Source: Cavenderia fasciculata
Taxonomy: Eukaryota; Evosea; Eumycetozoa; Acytosteliales; Cavenderiaceae
Assembly: GCF_000203815.1 (NCBI RefSeq)
Contig: NW_004457639.1
Location: 806,001-870,000 of the forward strand
Direction of reading: 5' to 3'
DNA length: 64,000 nucleotides
Below are positions 12,165 to 24,884 of the stretch, piece by piece. Every line of letters starts with the position of its first letter. Position 1 is the stretch's first letter. The notes below the pieces were generated by a model. The model had not been told where the DNA came from and made no database searches. It saw only the letters and a list, made by a program, of their open reading frames with translations. A program made the position numbers and the translations under genes.

Positions 12165-13312
12165 ATGAGTCAAGTCAATGATGTTTCAATTGTATCAAGT
12201 GATAATCATATAAATACATTTTTAAATGGTATACAATTATCTAAAATCAATATGATCTATAAACAATGTATACTGATCATATTGTTATAATCTATACAAC
12301 ATCACATCTCGTTTAGGTTTAAAATGTAAAGAAGATAATCTTTATGAAATTGATAACAAATACTATAATTGTAAAATACAATTCAAACCAGTACATTTGG
12401 CAACCAATGTAGACAAGAATGCCAAGGAAAAGAGTGGTATTGCTGCTGATGCAACTTCATACTTTGCTGGTGAATTGGTTGTATTAGTATTTGATCAATC
12501 AAATGTAAGGAATAATAGAAAAATAGAATGAAAAGGAATGAGAAGAAGAGATTGATCTCTAATTGGTTATTTCATCATCGTAGGAAAAATCATTCAATTC
12601 AATTAAATCATATCATAGTAAATTGGTTGGAGAATCTGATGGAAATGAATCGATTGTATTGGTAGATGTAAATAATGGTAAAGAGATATCGACCGGTGGA
12701 TCATCGGTAGATATCACTGTAATAGAGGAATGGTGTATAGAGAATGCAATCGAATTGATCATACTCGAAGAAGAGAAACACAAGAAATATGATCAACAAA
12801 AGGGTGATACAGACGATGACCAAAGAATCAAATATGGTGTTGAAAGAATCAAAGAATTGTTAGAAACTACCATGTGGTCAAACATGGATTATAAAACTTC
12901 AAATCGTCCAACCGCTGCTGCATCAAATGATTTATCAGACGATGATGAAGATAATCAACAACAACAAAAATCATCTTCTTCTTTATCAAATGGAGATGGA
13001 AGTAACAAACAACAAATGGATTTAATAACTGAATCATTAAAAAGAGTGGAAATCTATTTTGATGAAGGAAACAAGCCACCAACCAAAAAGACTACTACAG
13101 GTAGTGGAGGTGTCGAATCAACAGAGGATGAAGAAGTGGCAGAGGAATTTGACCAAGTGGCATTATTTGAAAAGACATTTAGCCAACTCCAAGACATTAG
13201 ACAACAAATGCAAACAATGAATGATCAAGATAGACGTGATATGGCGGCTAAAATTGCTCTCATGTTTGCTTCCAAACTTGATGGTGGTAATGATGATGAT
13301 GATGATTTGTAA
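12165..13312 (+). CDS. aagab: Alpha/gamma-adaptin-binding protein p34 (AAGAB) homologue
   Basis: Exons 12165-12228, 12317-12504 and 12584-13312 encode 326 residues. The hallmark is the block EEWCIENAIELIILEEEK, then YGVERIKELLETTMWSNM, matching the animal p34 pattern of a Cys-Glu/Asp motif before ELVEL and a later 'R-Ixx-L-x-xxxWSN' block. The C-terminus (FEKTFSQLQDIRQQMQTM..DRRDMAAKIALMF) matches the p34 C-terminal helical region. The N-terminus should be the small pseudo-GTPase-like domain (GELVVLVFDQSN). In animals p34 is a chaperone that stabilises AP-1 and AP-2 subunits during complex assembly. A poly-Gln/Ser insert in the middle is a dictyostelid feature. Exon 1 encodes only 21 residues and was assigned by phase. 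Confidence 0.85.
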
Positions 13313-13559
13313 AAAAAACATAAACATAAACAACATATATATACAACAATATTAAAAGTAAAAAAGACAAGATATATAAAGTAAAGTATTTTTCTAAACA
13401 ACCACAATAATAATAATAATAAATCGACCAATCCTTTTTTTTCCAAAATCTTTGTAACTTGTATGCTTTTTGGTCATCTATTTTAAAATACCTCTTTTTT
13501 TTTTTTCTTTTAATTTATTTTGATTTATATCCAAAAAAGGTTTAAATGTATGTGTGTAT

Positions 13560-14391
13560 CTAATCTACAGAGTTGATGTTGGTTCCCTTTTTTCCCTTTG
13601 GTTCTTCTTCTTCATCATCGTCCATCTTGGAATCACCTTCTTCTTGAATCTTGGTATCCTTTTCGAGGTCATCGAGATCATCTTCATCCCATTGGTCTTC
13701 TTCGCCGCCCATGCCGCCCATGCCGCCAAAGCCGCCCATACCGCCAAAGCCACCCATGCCGCCCATGGCACCGAGCTTGGAAGCATCAAAGTTACCGAAA
13801 TTAGAGTGGTTTTCGTCTTCTCCCTCTCCTTCACTGTCATCTTCATCCTTCCAGGTATTCCAATCGGCCTTGACAAATGAGCTCTTGGCCTTATTATTTA
13901 ACAAATAGTTCCAATATCCGCTTTCCTTCTTCTTGATAAGGAACTTTGGATTTCTTGATGTGAAATCGTGTGATGATTCCTAATATTAGAAGATAAGATA
14001 AGATAGATAGAGGGGGATTGATAAGAAAGAAAAAAAAAAAAAAAGTAAATAAGATATGATATTTCAAATTATCTATATGACTATATGTATCAGAACATAC
14101 AGATGGGATGATTTCACCAAAGAATTCAATGCTTGCAGAGTAGGTCTTGTTTTCAGCAACGCAAGAGAAAGAGAATGACTTTTCTTGGAGATCAAACTTG
14201 ACGTCCTTGACGTTTGATACGACAACATCTACGGTCAAGTAGATGTGATCTTGTCTTTCGGCCCATAAAAGAGTAGCTGTAGCTTTTTCACTTTAAAGTA
14301 GAGATAGATTAGATAGAGAGATAGATAGATAGAAAACAAGTTAATAAGTAATCGATATACACATATCTGTACAGAGATATAATTACCTCAT
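13560..14391 (-). CDS. Hsp90 co-chaperone p23
   Basis: Exons 14391-14387 (ATGAG only), 14290-14101 and 13979-13560 encode 204 residues. A CS-domain beta-sandwich starts at ATLLWAERQDHIYLTVDV and includes SFSFSCVAENKTYSASIEFFGEI. The signature p23 segment follows (KKKESGYWNYLLNNKAKSSFVKADWNTWKDED), including the WNxL and DWxxWxDED motifs. A Gly-Met-rich linker (GGMGGFGGMGG) and an acidic tail complete it, as in fungal and plant p23/Sba1. It binds the ATP-bound Hsp90 N-terminal domain and stabilises client complexes in cytosol and nucleus. The first coding exon is just five nucleotides, a structural oddity supported because it supplies the only suitable ATG in phase. Confidence 0.9.
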
Positions 14392-14776
14392 TTTAAAAAA
14401 ACTATATTATTAAACAATGAATGTTCAAAGGGGTGCGATGAACTTGACAACATCCTTGATAAAATTCAATTTTTTTCAAAAAGGAAACAAAGAAATCTAA
14501 AATAATAATATAAATAATAATAATAAATAATGTATTAATTGTCTGTATACATATTTTATAGGGAATCCACAAAAATTAAATCATCATCAATCATTTTTAA
14601 TAAAAGCTTTTTTATTTATATTAAGATCTTTTAACTTTAAATCAAAAAAGTATACTTTTTTGGGAGAGAGAGTACTTGGTTTGTTTTTTACTTTTTGTTT
14701 ATATTTTTGATTCAAGAAAATTACAGATAAACAGATAATTGAGACGATAGAGATATTGAATAGAGTGTAAGATGAA
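14392..14776. other. Divergent promoter region
   Basis: About 385 nt between p23 (minus) and the SS18-Myb gene (plus). It is AT-rich with TAA repeats near 14505-14535. An ATG at 14772 opens a nine-codon frame (ending 14798) that overlaps the main ATG at 14777 out of frame. Confidence 0.55.
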
Positions 14777-17220
14777 ATGTCTACATCAACAGCAGTGAAA
14801 CCAAACATTACTCTACTACAACCACAATCTGTAGTCATTACGAGTCAAGATCAAATTAAAAGTGTACGTTTGAGTAATCGTTATAGTCATCATCATCATC
14901 ATCATAATATACACTAGAACTAACCCTAATCCTAACCTCTTATTCAATGTCAATGTCTATATGATATAATAGAAATTAGAAGAGAATCAAATATTAATAC
15001 AATCAATCTTTGAGAATCAAAATGCATCTAGATTACAAGATTGTTTACAATATCAGTCACAGCTACATGGTAATTTGTTAGCACTTATTGGTATTATTGA
15101 TATTCAAACCTCTCAACTTGTATGTTAAACAATATATATATATATATATTGTAAATAGATGATGATAGATTGAATGATTAACTTTGTTATTTTGATAATT
15201 ATAGAACCGACAACATGCAATGCTTAAAACACCACAGCAACAACAGCAACAACAACAACAACAACCACCAGTTGGTATGCCGATAACTACAGATTCTACA
15301 ACTACAAATGCTAATTCTCCTTTGGGATCTACTACTATTGTTGGTGCTGCTAATAATAATAATAATAATAATACTACAGCTGCAACGACGACTACTACGA
15401 CGATAACAACACCAAACATGGCTATTCCCGAAACTCAAACACAACCGATATCACAAGCTACACAAAGACCAATGGGAACGATCGTACATCCTCCTCAACA
15501 ACCTCAACCACAACAACAACAACAACAACCGACCACCATTGTTTCACCACCTGTTTATTCATCACCTGTACAAAATCAACAACTACCAAACCAACAGACC
15601 AATAATGTTAATACTCCACAACAACAACAACCTATTACACCTCAACAACAAACTTCCTCCAACTTGGCAGCTGCTACCAATGTAGCTGCTGCTACCGCGG
15701 TAGGACAACCAACACGACAACCATCACAACCACAAATCAAGCCACCTGCACAGACACAACCGGCGACAGGCTCTACTGGGGCTGCCCCAACCAATTTTGC
15801 AGCGATGAACACCCAACAACTGTTGCACACGGGTCAGCAACTAAACATCTACATTCAGCAATACCAGGCACAGATGACCCAGACTACGCAGCAGATGCAG
15901 ATGCAATCTGGCAATCCCGTCGCACAAGCACAGCTACAACAACAATACACTCAACTTTCAAACACACTCGCAGCACTTCAACAACAATTCAATCAGTTGA
16001 AAGCGTACTTGCAAAGACAACAACAGGCAATCCAACAACAACAGCAACAGCAACAACAACAACAACAACAACAACAGCAACAGCAACAATTACAACAAAC
16101 TCAACAACAGCCTGTCCAACAACAACAACAACCACAGATACAACAACAACAACAAACTCAAATACAACAGCAACCTGTCCAACAACAACAACCACAGGTA
16201 CAACAACAACAACCAACACAACAACAAGTACAACAACCAATACAACAGGTTCAACAACCAATACAACAACAACAAAATACATTTGCTACTCCACAACAAC
16301 CACAACAACAACCATCACTAACTCAACAACAAGTAGCAGCATTGCAGTTACAAATCAAGGCCTATAGAGAGCAGCACACTGCATTGACGGTCCAGATTCA
16401 ACAGCATCGGGCATTGTTGGCGCAGTTGCAGGCACTCCCTACCAACACACTGACACCACAACAGCAGCAGCAACAACAATACTGTATTTCCACCGTCCAA
16501 ACATTGGAGAACAATGCCCACTATTTACACCAAATAACAACCAACCCATCCTCCTATTTACAACTCCTACTTCAACAACAACCTCAGTTTTTGGCCCAAC
16601 AACAAGCTCAACAATTGGCATTACAACAAGCTCTGCAACAACAACAACAACAACAGCAACAATTACAACAAAATCAACAATTACAACCACCTGTTGCAAT
16701 GCAACAACAACAACCAGTCGCAGTACAACAACCATTGGCACCACCAATAACACCACAACAACAATTTCAAAATCCATCATCACCTCCATTGTCAAACTCC
16801 ACTTCAAGTGTAGCAGCTTCGCCCTCAAAAGAACCCAGCAGGAAAAAATCAAAATCATCATCTTCAACCTCATCGGAATCATCTCACACCAAACAAGCGT
16901 CATCACATTGGACACCAGATGAACATACACTCTTTTTAGAGGCATTATCAAAATATGCAGTTAAAGATTACCAAGGTATCTCCTCTCATGTTAAAACGAG
17001 AACACCCAATCAGGTGAGAACTCATCTCAACACTCATATGCGAAATCAAAAGAAAAAGGAACAAACCCAAGTATTGGCTGCATCGGGCGGTGTCGAGTCA
17101 TTCTCATCGCCACTTTCAGTTCAAACGCCAAGTTCACCTCCACAATCATCTCCTCCTATTCCAAGTGAATTGGCTTCTTCAACAACTTCAATGGGTGTTC
17201 CTCCTTTTAAAAGAAAATGA
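14777..17220 (+). CDS. SS18/SSXT (SNH) domain fused to a Myb/SANT domain, polyQ transcription regulator
   Basis: Exons 14777-14863, 14973-15119 and 15205-17220 encode 749 residues. Residues about 27-78 (SKLEENQILIQSIFENQNAS..CLQYQSQLHGNLLALIGIID) match the SNH/SSXT domain of SS18 and plant GIF/AN3 coactivators, which contacts SWI/SNF complexes. Several hundred residues of Gln-rich sequence follow, with two helical Gln-rich islands (NFAAMNTQQLLHTGQQLNIY and QVAALQLQIKAYREQHTALT). Near residues 610-660 a SANT/Myb repeat occurs (HWTPDEHTLFLEALSKYAVKDYQGISSHVKTRTP..VRTHLNTHM), close to the plant-type SHAQKY single-Myb class. The protein is thus a predicted DNA-binding factor carrying its own chromatin-coactivator domain. 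The two N-terminal exons would be lost if annotation began at the first long ORF. Confidence 0.85.
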
Positions 17221-17728
17221 AAAATAAACAAATAAATTGTAAAAAGAAAAAGTATAGGTTTGGGGGTTTTTAAAATGTTATTGGATTTGTTTACCAAATT
17301 TGGCCAATTGGTATGTATATCATCACATTAAACATATATGTTTGTTTAATTGGTGTATGATGACATTTTAGTTGGGGAATGATAGTTTATTATTACTACA
17401 TGGTTGTGTTGTTGGGGTGGAAGGGGAAGGGGAAAGGGGAAGGGGAAAGGGAAAGGGATTGAATGAATATATATATCAAAATATATTTTTGTACATTGTA
17501 AATTCATTTACTATCAAACTAGATCGATCGTTTTGTCATCATTGTCAACCAAAATACAATACACATTGTTATAATGTGAGAGTGATATTCCAATTGAGGC
17601 GGCCAAAAATGTTATATATATAATCCAAAAACAACGTATTTATAAATAAGAAAGGGTATGGGAAGGGGAGTGGAGTGGAGTGGAGGTGAGAGAAGTAAAT
17701 TTGGTGGATTGTATCGAGTCCATCAAAT
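17221..17728. other. Convergent 3' spacer with G-rich tract
   Basis: This lies between the SS18-Myb gene and SERF, which converge. Apart from the G-rich tract at 17414-17458 and a GGA/GTG-rich stretch at about 17654-17690, nothing is recognisable. Confidence 0.6.
17414..17458 (+). other. G-run tract with G-quadruplex potential
   Basis: Seven runs of three or four G separated by mostly AA/AAA spacers lie in the 3' region between convergent genes. This is a strong sequence-level G4 motif in an otherwise AT-rich spacer. Confidence 0.75.
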
Positions 17729-18137
17729 CTATTTCTTGGCTGCAGCAGCTCTCTTTGCAGCAAGAGCAGCCTCTTCTTCTGCTTGTTTTTTATCATTAAA
17801 TGCCTTTTGTTTATCTAAAAGTGCCTTGTTATCTCTAAAATAAGAAGATGCATTTGTTTGGATAAGATCAATATGTTTTTTGAAACACTCACTTACTTCT
17901 TCTTCTTCATTGTTCTTCATTCTTCTTTTGTTCTTACACTTACCTTTCTTTTCTAACATTGAAATCTTCTTGTTTGCCTTGTGGACCTTGAGCTTTTCTA
18001 GCTTCAGCTCTCTTTCTATCGATTTCTCTTTGATTGCCTCCTATATATACACACAAAAAAGAATATCAAGTCAGCGATCGACCAATCAATCCATCTATCT
18101 ATCAATCTAAATCTATCCTATCATACTTACTCGTCAT
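17729..18137 (-). CDS. serf: SERF/4F5 family small EDRK-rich protein
   Basis: Exons 18137-18131 (7 nt), 18040-17944 and 17834-17729 encode 69 residues. The N-terminus MTRGNQREIDRKRAEARKAQ is the conserved SERF/MOAG-4 signature (MTRGNQRE). The rest is a Lys/Ala/Glu-rich helix (LLDKQKAFNDKKQAEEEAAL..) ending in alanines and lysines. SERF proteins are small basic factors that bind RNA and promote nucleation of aggregation-prone proteins. That is noteworthy in an organism with many polyQ and polyN proteins. All three exons are needed for the signature: the ATG and the first two and a third codons are on a 7-nt exon. The longer minus-strand frame through 17959 is only intron read-through. Confidence 0.88.
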
Positions 18138-19953
18138 TGTTTAAAACTCTGTGAAATAAAGAAGATATATAAATACTATATATGAAGATGTGATGTGATA
18201 AATAGTTATAGTGCTTGATGGACTAAAGATCTTGAATGATGAACCAACTTCAAAAAAATTAAAATAAAAAAAAAGAAAAACAAAAGAAGGCAGACTGACC
18301 CATCCACCCCTCTCAATTGGTGCCATTGTGGGGGTTTACATATATAACATATATATATATATGTATACACACTGTTACCAACTTACTAAAGTATTACTTT
18401 GAAAACTATGATTGGGGGTCTTATTTGTATCTACAAATAAACTATCAAACAAAAAGGAGAATATTCAATTACCTCCTGTTACATGTCCTCACAGAGATAA
18501 ATATGTATCTCAGCCAACATTCATTACACACAACAACATTGAATTGAATGAATCTTTGCCTGTTTTCGAATTTAACCTCTGTGTTACGGTCTTTGCATAA
18601 TTGTTAGTATCTGCTGGTTTGCGCAAGGTATGGTGCAGGACTTTACCGAAAAGCCATCACGTGTGTCATTTTTCAAATAATTTTGAGACTCTTGTCACGA
18701 GGTTTCACCACCCGTAGCATATTCATTTTTTGTCCCTCTCTCTTTGTGTTTATAATTTTAACTTTTCCTTATTCCTTTTTCTTCTTGTTATCTATCTATC
18801 TATATATCTAAACTTTAAACTTGTGTTTGTTTATTTATATAATTTATATTTATTATTTATTTTAAAAGAGAGAAGGTTTTGATTTTATCTCAACAATAAC
18901 AGGTATGCAATCAATACAGAATTGACTTCAACTATACTGCAATTCTATACTCTTCAGCAGCTGAGTAGAACGAATACATCATTACACAAACAACAAGTTA
19001 AAATCAAACCAACCAGTCTACAGTTACATATGACAAGGCGCGATATAGATTGAACAGTGTGTGGATTGGGTGTGTGGCGACCACATTACAACAATCATAT
19101 ATGTCTCCGTCGTTTATTATTGTTTTTATCTCGTTGTTGGATTATTGTTGAGTAAACCGATAATAATATTATTATGTTTTTGTTTTAAACAACAACAACA
19201 ACAACAGAGACATTGACATTGACAACGGTTGTCCAAACCAACAACCAACATTACAACAACAACAACAACAAGGTTGAAATCATCTAATTATATCGACTAT
19301 AGTAGTAGTTAGGAGAAGGAGTACGAGTCACATTCCAAATTTAAATCATAAACAACTCACATCAAACCCAATCCCTATCACCTCTCACTATATCACTATC
19401 ACTATCATTACCTACCCAATCACCTCTTCACAATGTGTGTGTCCCCAATTCCCACACTCACACACCACCCACAAAAACACTCCCACCACCAATTTGTTTA
19501 AACAATCACTAACCCTAACCATCAACATGTTATCACTTGGTCGGTTCTCTCCTCCATGCTGCTCCTCTTTTAAAATAATATAATTTCATTCAAATTAACA
19601 AAAATTAATCAATCATTCTCTTTTTTTACCTTCAAACAATATCATAGGATATTTGTGTACACAAAGCAATATTATTATCATAGACCATTCATTCATTATA
19701 ATCACTTATTTGCGATTACCGGGTTACATTTTAATTCATCCATCCATCCATCCATCAGATTAGATTGTTTTTTTGTGTAGAATCTACTATTTCAATCCAT
19801 CTTAAACAACAACATTCATTAGAACTTATTCCAAATAATAATAATAGTACCAAAAGTAGTAGTATTTATAAAGATCATTTAATTTATTTATTTAATCATA
19901 TATAGTTTATTTATTACATTATATACATATATATACAATATATTGATTAAAAT
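18138..19953. other. Long intergenic region upstream of the CH-domain gene
   Basis: About 1.8 kb without a supported gene. It contains (TA)n near 18340-18362, TATC repeats near 18790, CAA repeats near 19190-19270, a CCATCCAT repeat near 19738 and short CCCTAACC telomere-like words near 19510. A coding-like frame at 18412-18600 has no ATG and was not accepted. The length and CA-rich composition close to 19200-19500 suggest a long 5' regulatory region, which is inference. Confidence 0.5.
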
Positions 19954-22466
19954 ATGTCAGTCAAAACTGGTCAAGAAGCTCTATTACTATGGGCACAAGT
20001 TAGAACAGCCGGATATGCTGGTGTCAAAGTCCAAAATTTCTCAGAGAGTTGGGGTGATGGTAATGTATACATTACTCAAAATTGCATTATGTATGGTTGG
20101 ATACTAACATGATATTTGTATTATTTATAGGATTGGCATTTTGTGCATTGGTTCATTCATACGAAGGTGATAAATTATTTAAATATGATGGATTGTCTGC
20201 GATCAACAAAAGAGATAATTTAGATTTAGCATTTAAAATGGCTACTTCAATTGGTGTACCTGATTTATTGGATCCCGACTTTTTATTGGTTCCAGGTGGT
20301 TTAGATCGTAGAAGTATTATGACTTATGTATCAGAGTATGTTTGTTTAAAACAAAAGAAAAGAAACAAAAAAAGAAACAAAAAAAGAAACAAAAAGAAAG
20401 AAAGAAAGAAAGAGTATATATTAATTTTTAATTTAAATTGTTTATTTAGATTATATCATCATTTTAAAAAGATGTATCCAGTGTCACCGGAAACATCACA
20501 TACAAAGGCACAAGGAATATCAATTAGTTTACAGGAATTGTCAAGTGAACAATTGACACAACTATTGATCAAAGAGAGAGAAAAGAAGGGTCTAAAGACC
20601 AACATCCAAACGAAACCAACTGCATCGACCACTGCCAACGCCAACACCAAACCCTCGAGAAAGCAGGTTGGTCCAGACCCCGAATTAGCCAAGAAACGTG
20701 CCGAAGAGGAAAAGGAACGTGCAGAGAGAAGAAAACAAATTGAAGAAGAAGCTCGTCAACGTAGACGTCTTGAAGAGGAAGAAGACAAGAGAAAAAAGGA
20801 TGAGATTTATAGATTCAGACAATTAAACTCTGGTATTGCTGGTTCGTCCGGTGCATCAGATTCATCGTCCGGTGGTGACAATGACCTTAAAAAGAGAATT
20901 AAAGAAATGGAAGAACAAGAAAAGAAACGTAAACAAGAAGAAGATGATAAAAAGGAAAAGAAACATTTGGAGAGAGTTGGTGGGAACCATGGAAAACGTG
21001 CAAGTGGTCAAATACTCGCCTCTGATATTAACAAGTTCAACCAACAAGAAGATGATGCATCTGCACGTGTTGAAGCTCAAAGAAAGGAAAGAGAACAAAG
21101 AGAACAACAAGAAAGAGATGCTGAAAGAGAAAGAGTTGCTGAAAAGGAGAGAGTTATAGCTGCCGCTTCCGCAACTGCTGCTGCTGCCGCTATTGCTCAA
21201 CAAAAAGAAAAAGAACAAGAAGAACAAGAAAAGGAAAAGGAAAGAGTACAAAAGGAACAACAACAACAACAACAACAAGAACAAGAACAAGAAAAAGAAA
21301 AGGAAAGATTGGAAAAAGAACAACAATTGGAAAAGGAGAGATTGGTGGAAAAGGAAAGATTGGAAAAATTGGAAGCTGCCAAAAAGGAAGAGGTTGCAGC
21401 TGCTGTTGCACCAGTATCACCACCATCAGGTGCAGATATTAGAAGAACAGAGAGAGAGATGGAAAGAGAACGTATTAGACTTGAGTTGGAGGAACAAGAA
21501 AGAGAACTTGAAAAACGTAGAAAAGAAAGAGAAGAGAGAAAGAAAAAAGAACAAGAAGAAAGAGAAAATAAGAACAAGACACCAACTCCAACTTCATCTT
21601 CTCCAGCATCTTCACCATCATCTGTGTCTGTATCACCAGTAGAGTCAAAGTCTCCAAGTCCATCTGTATCCTCACCCTCTCCTTCACCCTCTGTATCATC
21701 TCCATTGTCACCTGCATCTCCACGTGAGAATTTGCAAGAAAGTGTATCCCCACAAAAAATATCAACTTCAACTTCTCCAGCTGCCAGCGTTGGCAAGGAT
21801 GATGTTGTACAAGGTGAGATGGTTGCAGACGCTAGAGAACAAAAACGAATTGAACGTGAGAAACGTCTAAAAGAGGAACAGGAAAAGGAAGAGAGAGAAA
21901 GACAACAACGTGATGCTGAACGTGAAAAACGTCGTATTGAACGTGAACAAAAGGCCAAGGAAGAGGCTGACAAGGAGGAAAGAGAAAGACAAAGTCGTGA
22001 AAACGAGCGTGAGAAACGTCGTATCGAGCGTGAACAAAGAATGAAGGAGGAACAGGACAGGGAAGAAAAGGACAGACTTGGTCGTGAATCTGAACGTGAC
22101 AAGCGTCGTCTCGAACGTGAACAACGACAAAAGGAGGAACAAGACAAGGAAGAAAAGGAAAAATTACAACGTGAACAAGAACTCAAACAACGTCGTCTCG
22201 AGCGTGAACAACGACAAAAGGAAGAACATGAAAAGGAGGCATCGGAGCGACAAAATCGTGAAGCCTCTCTACTCAAAGACCGTGAACAACGTCGTCGTGA
22301 CCTCGAAGAAGAGGAACGTCGTATCGAAGAAGAACGTAAAAAGAGAGCTGAAGAGAGACGTTTGGAAAGAGAAAGAAAGGAAAAGGAATTAATCGAAGAA
22401 GCAAAGAGAATTGAAGAACAAAGAGAAGAAAGAAGAAGAAAAAGAGAGGCAGCTAAAAATCAATAA
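19954..22466 (+). CDS. Calponin-homology domain protein with long charged coiled coil
   Basis: Exons 19954-20059, 20131-20335 and 20450-22466 encode 775 residues. Residues 1-113 are a single CH domain (EALLLWAQVRTAGYAGVKVQ, then SWGDGLAFCALVHSYEGD, then NLDLAFKMATSIGVPDLLDP). The next about 250 residues are Glu/Arg/Lys-rich coiled coil with Ala and Gln patches. A Ser/Pro-rich stretch follows, then an extended R-E-x-R-x-x-R-E helix to the C-terminus with repeats such as REKRRIEREQ. It resembles dictyostelid CH-domain/caldesmon-like proteins that associate with actin or microtubules. A single CH domain alone often does not bind actin, so the partner is uncertain. The second intron is open in frame and easy to miss; removing it restores a normal CH end (YVSELYHHFKKMYP). 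Confidence 0.85.
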
Positions 22467-23164
22467 GATAAGATGGAAAGAAATCCAAATCTAATCCAAC
22501 CAAATCAAATCAAATCAAATATATAGACAAATAATAATAATAATAATAATATTTTGTATTTTCCATTAATCCAATCCAGTCAATTTTTTCAACCCAACCC
22601 AACCAATCCAATCAATCAATCATCAAAGAAGAATAAGAAAAGAATTTATACCTATTCATTTGGGTACAACCAATCAAATATCAAATCAAATCAAATCAAA
22701 TCCCTAAACTTAATTAATTCAATTTAATTGTAATATCATACCCTTACTATACCATATATACACCACACAACCATAATAAATTATTATACTTTATCAAAGT
22801 ACGAAACATATAAAAAAAAGACTTACGATTTAAATTTTGGAATGATAGAGTTGTTCTATCTATCATAGATCTATCTATGAGAGTTGATCACCGTGTCAAC
22901 TATTCAATCTTGGAATTAACCCCCCCCCCCCCCCCACAAATTACCATCAATCATTTTGTGTTTTGGGTTTGGATTGCATTCAATCAATATCACACTAATC
23001 TCGATATTACTACATTAAAAATTATTTTTAGATTACATGGGTATAAAATAGGAACTAGTTGAAAATTATAGTGATTTGTATACATACACATCATATTACC
23101 ATATAATCATTTGTAAATTGTATTATTTGTTTGTAAAAAATATTATTATTTAATTTGTTTTAGA
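22467..23164. other. Intergenic with poly-C tract
   Basis: AT-rich spacer with repeats of the word AATCAAATC (22500-22700) and a run of 16 C at 22920-22935. No gene is supported apart from the small ORF that starts at 23165. Confidence 0.6.
22920..22935 (+). repeat. Homopolymer C tract
   Basis: Sixteen consecutive C residues, flanked by AA and ACAAATT. It is unusual in this base composition and liable to sequencing length error. Confidence 0.9.
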
Positions 23165-23392
23165 ATGTCAAAGAAATTCACTTATACTAAAATAACAGAA
23201 CAAAATAATAATGATAATAATAATAATAGAACCACTAGAAAAAATAGTACGCGTACTACATCATCTTTGAAACTTAAATTTCAAAGTATGATCCCATACC
23301 ATTTTAATAATATTCAATCCAAATCACAATGGTGGTTTTATACTTCAATAATGGTATCTTCAACTGTAGCTGCTTCCTATAGAGCTTATTAA
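23165..23392 (+). CDS. Small hypothetical protein with C-terminal hydrophobic segment
   Basis: A 75-residue ORF begins directly after a T-rich AG (TTTTAG|A-ATG), which suggests a 5'-UTR intron. The N-terminus is Asn/Thr/Arg-rich and the C-terminus holds one possible membrane helix (QWWFYTSIMVSSTVAASYRAY). I do not recognise the family. A small mitochondrial or ER tail-anchored protein is possible but unproven. Confidence 0.45.
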   Translation: MSKKFTYTKITEQNNNDNNNNRTTRKNSTRTTSSLKLKFQSMIPYHFNNIQSKSQWWFYTSIMVSSTVAASYRAY

Positions 23393-23526
23393 TCACATCC
23401 ATCACATCCATCACATCCATCAATTATTATTATTATTTGTTGTATTATAAATTATTATTATTTATTATTATTATTATTATAACATTTGTTCAAAAAAAGA
23501 ATCTTACTTTTTTGATTATCTTTTGC

Positions 23527-24486
<960 letters not shown>

Positions 24487-24814
24487 TCTCTCTATCTATC
24501 TCTTTATATTATATTCTATTATACAAATGTTTACTATATTATACTCTACTATACTCTACTATATATGCTTTGTCGTCTAACTAACTATTTAAAGATTCGT
24601 GAACTAGCAGCTCTTTGAATGTCTTGTGAAATCAAAAGTTTTATGAAGAGGGACAGAGTAAAAAAAAAGTTTTATTTTGGACTTGTGAATGTAATAAACT
24701 CTTTTTTGGTGACTCACAACCATAATACATATATTAATAATAAAAGGTAATTGTTTTTTTTAAAAATAAATATATGTTACAATTTATTAAATAAATAAAT
24801 AAAATTAAATAGAA

Positions 24815-24845
<31 letters not shown>

Positions 24846-24884
24846 AACCATTTCATTTAACTATCATATTTCTTTCTTTCTCTT
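24487..24884. other. Intergenic, AT-rich
   Basis: Spacer between two minus-strand genes. It contains a TAAA/TAAATAAA tract near 24780-24845. No gene is seen. Confidence 0.6.

Noticed and set aside
15989-16951. Long minus-strand ORFs rich in Val and Leu
   Set aside because: They are mirror images of CAA-repeat polyQ coding on the plus strand.
17372-17623. ORF across the G-rich tract
   Set aside because: Its GEGERGRGKGKG stretch is just the G-run tract translated; there is no other coding signal.
17729-17959. 76-codon minus-strand ORF starting at 17959
   Set aside because: The first half is SERF intron read through in frame; only the end, from 17834, is a real exon.
18412-18600. 62-codon coding-like plus-strand frame
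   Set aside because: It starts at TTG directly after an in-frame stop, has no ATG or convincing acceptor, and matches no family I know.
14918-19520. CCCTAA-like words near 14925 and 19508
   Set aside because: There are only two short occurrences, with no array, so they are not telomere sequence.
20862-22276. Long minus-strand Ser/Phe/Leu ORFs
   Set aside because: They are antisense shadows of the Glu/Arg/Lys coiled-coil exon of the CH-domain gene.
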